Positions 56,044-57,682 of a stretch of DNA of 57,682 bases are shown piece by piece. The notes beneath the pieces are model-generated. The model saw only the letters and a list, made by a program, of their open reading frames with translations. It did not search any database and was not told where the DNA came from. The DNA comes from Acetivibrio straminisolvens JCM 21531. Lineage in GTDB: Bacteria > Bacillota > Clostridia > Acetivibrionales > Acetivibrionaceae. The translations under genes and the position numbers were made by a program. The DNA lies in contig NZ_BAVR01000018.1 in assembly GCF_000521465.1 (NCBI RefSeq), positions 1-57,682 of the forward strand, in the 5' to 3' direction. Position 1 is the stretch's first letter. The number at the start of each line of letters is the position of its first letter.

Positions 56044-57682
56044 TTGAACACAAAGAGAATTGCTAAGAGCACAATATCGGCTTGTCTTATTTTATCTATA
56101 ATACTTTCGATTTTTATTAATCCGGATGTAGTTCAGGCATTGAGTAAAGAAGTGAATGTAAATCTATCTCAGGCAACTGGGGATATAGTATTTAAATTGG
56201 TAACACCTTCGGGATTTATTGTTCCAACTCCGGTGGGAAGTGAGATGCCGACAGTGACAGCAACACCTACAGTAGCACCTTTACAAGAAACATCGCCGTC
56301 ACCGTCTCAAACACTGTCATTTACTCCTACGCCATTGTCATCTCCATTACCATCACCGGAATTTACTTCAACACCGTTTCCAACGCCTTTACCGTTTCCT
56401 TCTCCGGAATTTACTTCAACACCGACACCGGAGCCGGATTCAACTCCAACCCCAACTACAACACCAATACCAACTCCAACAGTTTCACCTTCTCCGGTGG
56501 ATACGGAGGCACCATCAAAACCGGAATGTTTAATCAGTACAGACAGAACTGATACAACGGTTTCTTTGTCGTGGAATGCTTCAACAGACAATGTTGGGGT
56601 AAAGGGTTATTATGTATACAGAGACGGAGTAAAACTAAATGCTGATGTTACCGAACCGTATTTTACCGATGAAGGATTAACCGAGAATTCTACATATAAG
56701 TATTATGTAACAGCTTATGATGAAGCAGGTAATGAATCGGAAGGAAGTACGGAACTTGTAGTTATGACCCTTGCGAATAATATTACGGAGCTAAATGCTG
56801 TTGCAAATGCAGATGGAAGTATATTGGTCTCATGGAATCAAGTAGCGAGAGCTGCGGGGTATGAATTAATTATAGATGAGTTTGAATCTGTATATATTTA
56901 TGAGACAAGTTATTTGCATACAGGCTTTTAGAGAATACACGTCATACATATAGAGTCAGGGTTAAGTTTGCTAGTAACAGTTATGGAGCGTGGAGTGAGA
57001 AAAAGGTAGTTTTCAGCTTCCCGGGTAAGCCTATGGATGTGGATGCTGATATTATTAACGATAATTCTGTGAGGATATTCTGGAATGGAGTCAGGGGGTA
57101 AGTAAATATAACGTATATAGAAATGGTGAGCTGGTGGCTGCTGAAGTGACTGCACTAGAGTTTACCGATACGGGATTGACTGCGGGTAAAGATTATGAAT
57201 ATGAGGTAAAGGCAGTTGCGGGAGGCAGTGAATCTTTGGAAAGCCAAAGAGTAATTGTTAATACAGGTGCAGGAAGTATATCTGCAAATACGGTGTTATA
57301 TGAAAATAGGGTATATAAGAGCTTTAATTTAAAAAGCAGGATTATTAATTTAAATGGTTATAGGTTTAAAGTTGAGGGTGACCTTATACAGACCGGAGGT
57401 ACACTGGACGTAAACGGAGGAAGGTTAGAGGTAGCAGGGAACTATACGATAAGCGGAAACTCATACTTTGAGATGACAGAAGAGGAAGATTATGTATTAG
57501 TAAGAGGAAATTTTGAGACAAAAAGTGAGAAAAGTCACGAAAATAAGTTGACAGCAGGGACATTAGAAGTGAAAGGGAATTTCACAAGGGGAGCCGGTGG
57601 GAGTGCAAACTTTAAAGCAAGTGGAACCCATAGGGTTGTATTAAGTGGAGAAGAGCAGCAGACAATAAGTTTTTCGAGTGAG
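56044..57682 (+). CDS. Large surface protein with Pro/Thr linker and fibronectin III domains (partial, two frameshifts)
   Basis: TTG start with AGGGGG seven bases upstream. Signal peptide (STISACLILSIILSIFINPD ... VQA), a short N-terminal segment, a Pro/Thr/Ser-rich linker (about residues 65-155, TPTP and SPSP units typical of clostridial wall and cellulosomal proteins), then fibronectin III modules (SKPECLISTDRTDTTVSLSW, GVKGYYVYRDGVKLNADVTE) and repeat units of an adhesin-like type (LIQTGGTLDVNGGRLEVAGN; HRVVLSGEEQQTISFSS). Two lost bases: near 56925 (HTGF then stop, next frame LENTRHTYRVRV) and in the G run at 57094-57098 (GVRG then stop, next frame VSKYNVYRNGEL). It continues past the window end, so total size and anchor are unknown. 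Confidence 0.82.

Noticed and set aside
56307-56591. 94-codon minus-strand open frame rich in Gly and Val
   Set aside because: It is the complement of the repetitive Pro/Thr/Ser linker of the surface protein.

Overview
The window looks like a chromosomal segment of a cellulolytic, spore-forming, anaerobic clostridium close to Acetivibrio (Clostridium) thermocellus. The main reasons are a secreted GH30-CBM6-dockerin xylanase (a cellulosome component) beside a hyp/ech [NiFe]-hydrogenase operon, a large NAD(P)H-linked [FeFe]-hydrogenase, AT-rich spacers, and Gram-positive signals (strong AGGAGG-type ribosome sites, a LexA box of the GAAC-N4-GTTC type). The species guess rests on remembered gene order and domain architecture, not on a search.

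Layout. 0-5.4 kb: phosphate transport pair (PiT transporter + DUF47 partner), then the convergent hydrogenase fusion. 5.5-10.3 kb: three LysM proteins (one secreted, two with L,D-transpeptidase folds, one of those lacking its catalytic Cys), a superoxide dismutase and a lipoprotein. 10.7-12.6 kb: dockerin-bearing GH30 xylanase. 12.7-23.3 kb: one 12-gene operon on the minus strand, echABCDEF-hypABFCDE, making a membrane-bound Ech hydrogenase and its complete NiFe(CN)2CO maturation set. 23.7-27.6 kb: a small Cys-containing protein, a GreA-like factor with an elaborate leader, citrate synthase and a histidine-decarboxylase-type PLP enzyme. 28-37 kb: cheW, two chemoreceptors, small membrane zinc-ribbon proteins, serA and a DUF896 gene. 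37-45 kb: nitroreductase, topoisomerase III, an atypical FtsK translocase, a ferritin-like protein and a UbiA/MenA prenyltransferase. 45-52 kb: rhomboid-like protein, a stand-alone P-type ATPase N-domain protein, DUF975, the FHA-FtsW-PBP wall operon and radC. 52-57.7 kb: vanW remnant, degenerate repeats, a TPR membrane protein, a lipoprotein and the start of a large Pro/Thr-linker + fibronectin-III surface protein that runs off the window.

Sequence quality matters for every reader: about 20 genes carry indels, and nearly all are explained by loss of one base from a GG/CC (or longer G/C) run, hitting conserved housekeeping genes. I treat these as probable sequencing or consensus errors and annotate across them, giving the position and the reading frames on both sides. 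Two in-frame TAA codons (in the hydrogenase and in a lipoprotein) and one truly deleted gene (vanW) do not fit that explanation.

The most interesting items are a solitary P-type ATPase nucleotide-binding domain (46.5 kb), a three-copy structured intergenic element, a promoter whose -35 box sits between perfect operator half-sites ahead of a leader with mutually exclusive hairpins (24.6 kb), and paired active/inactive L,D-transpeptidases. I saw no tRNA, rRNA, CRISPR array, transposase or phage gene.
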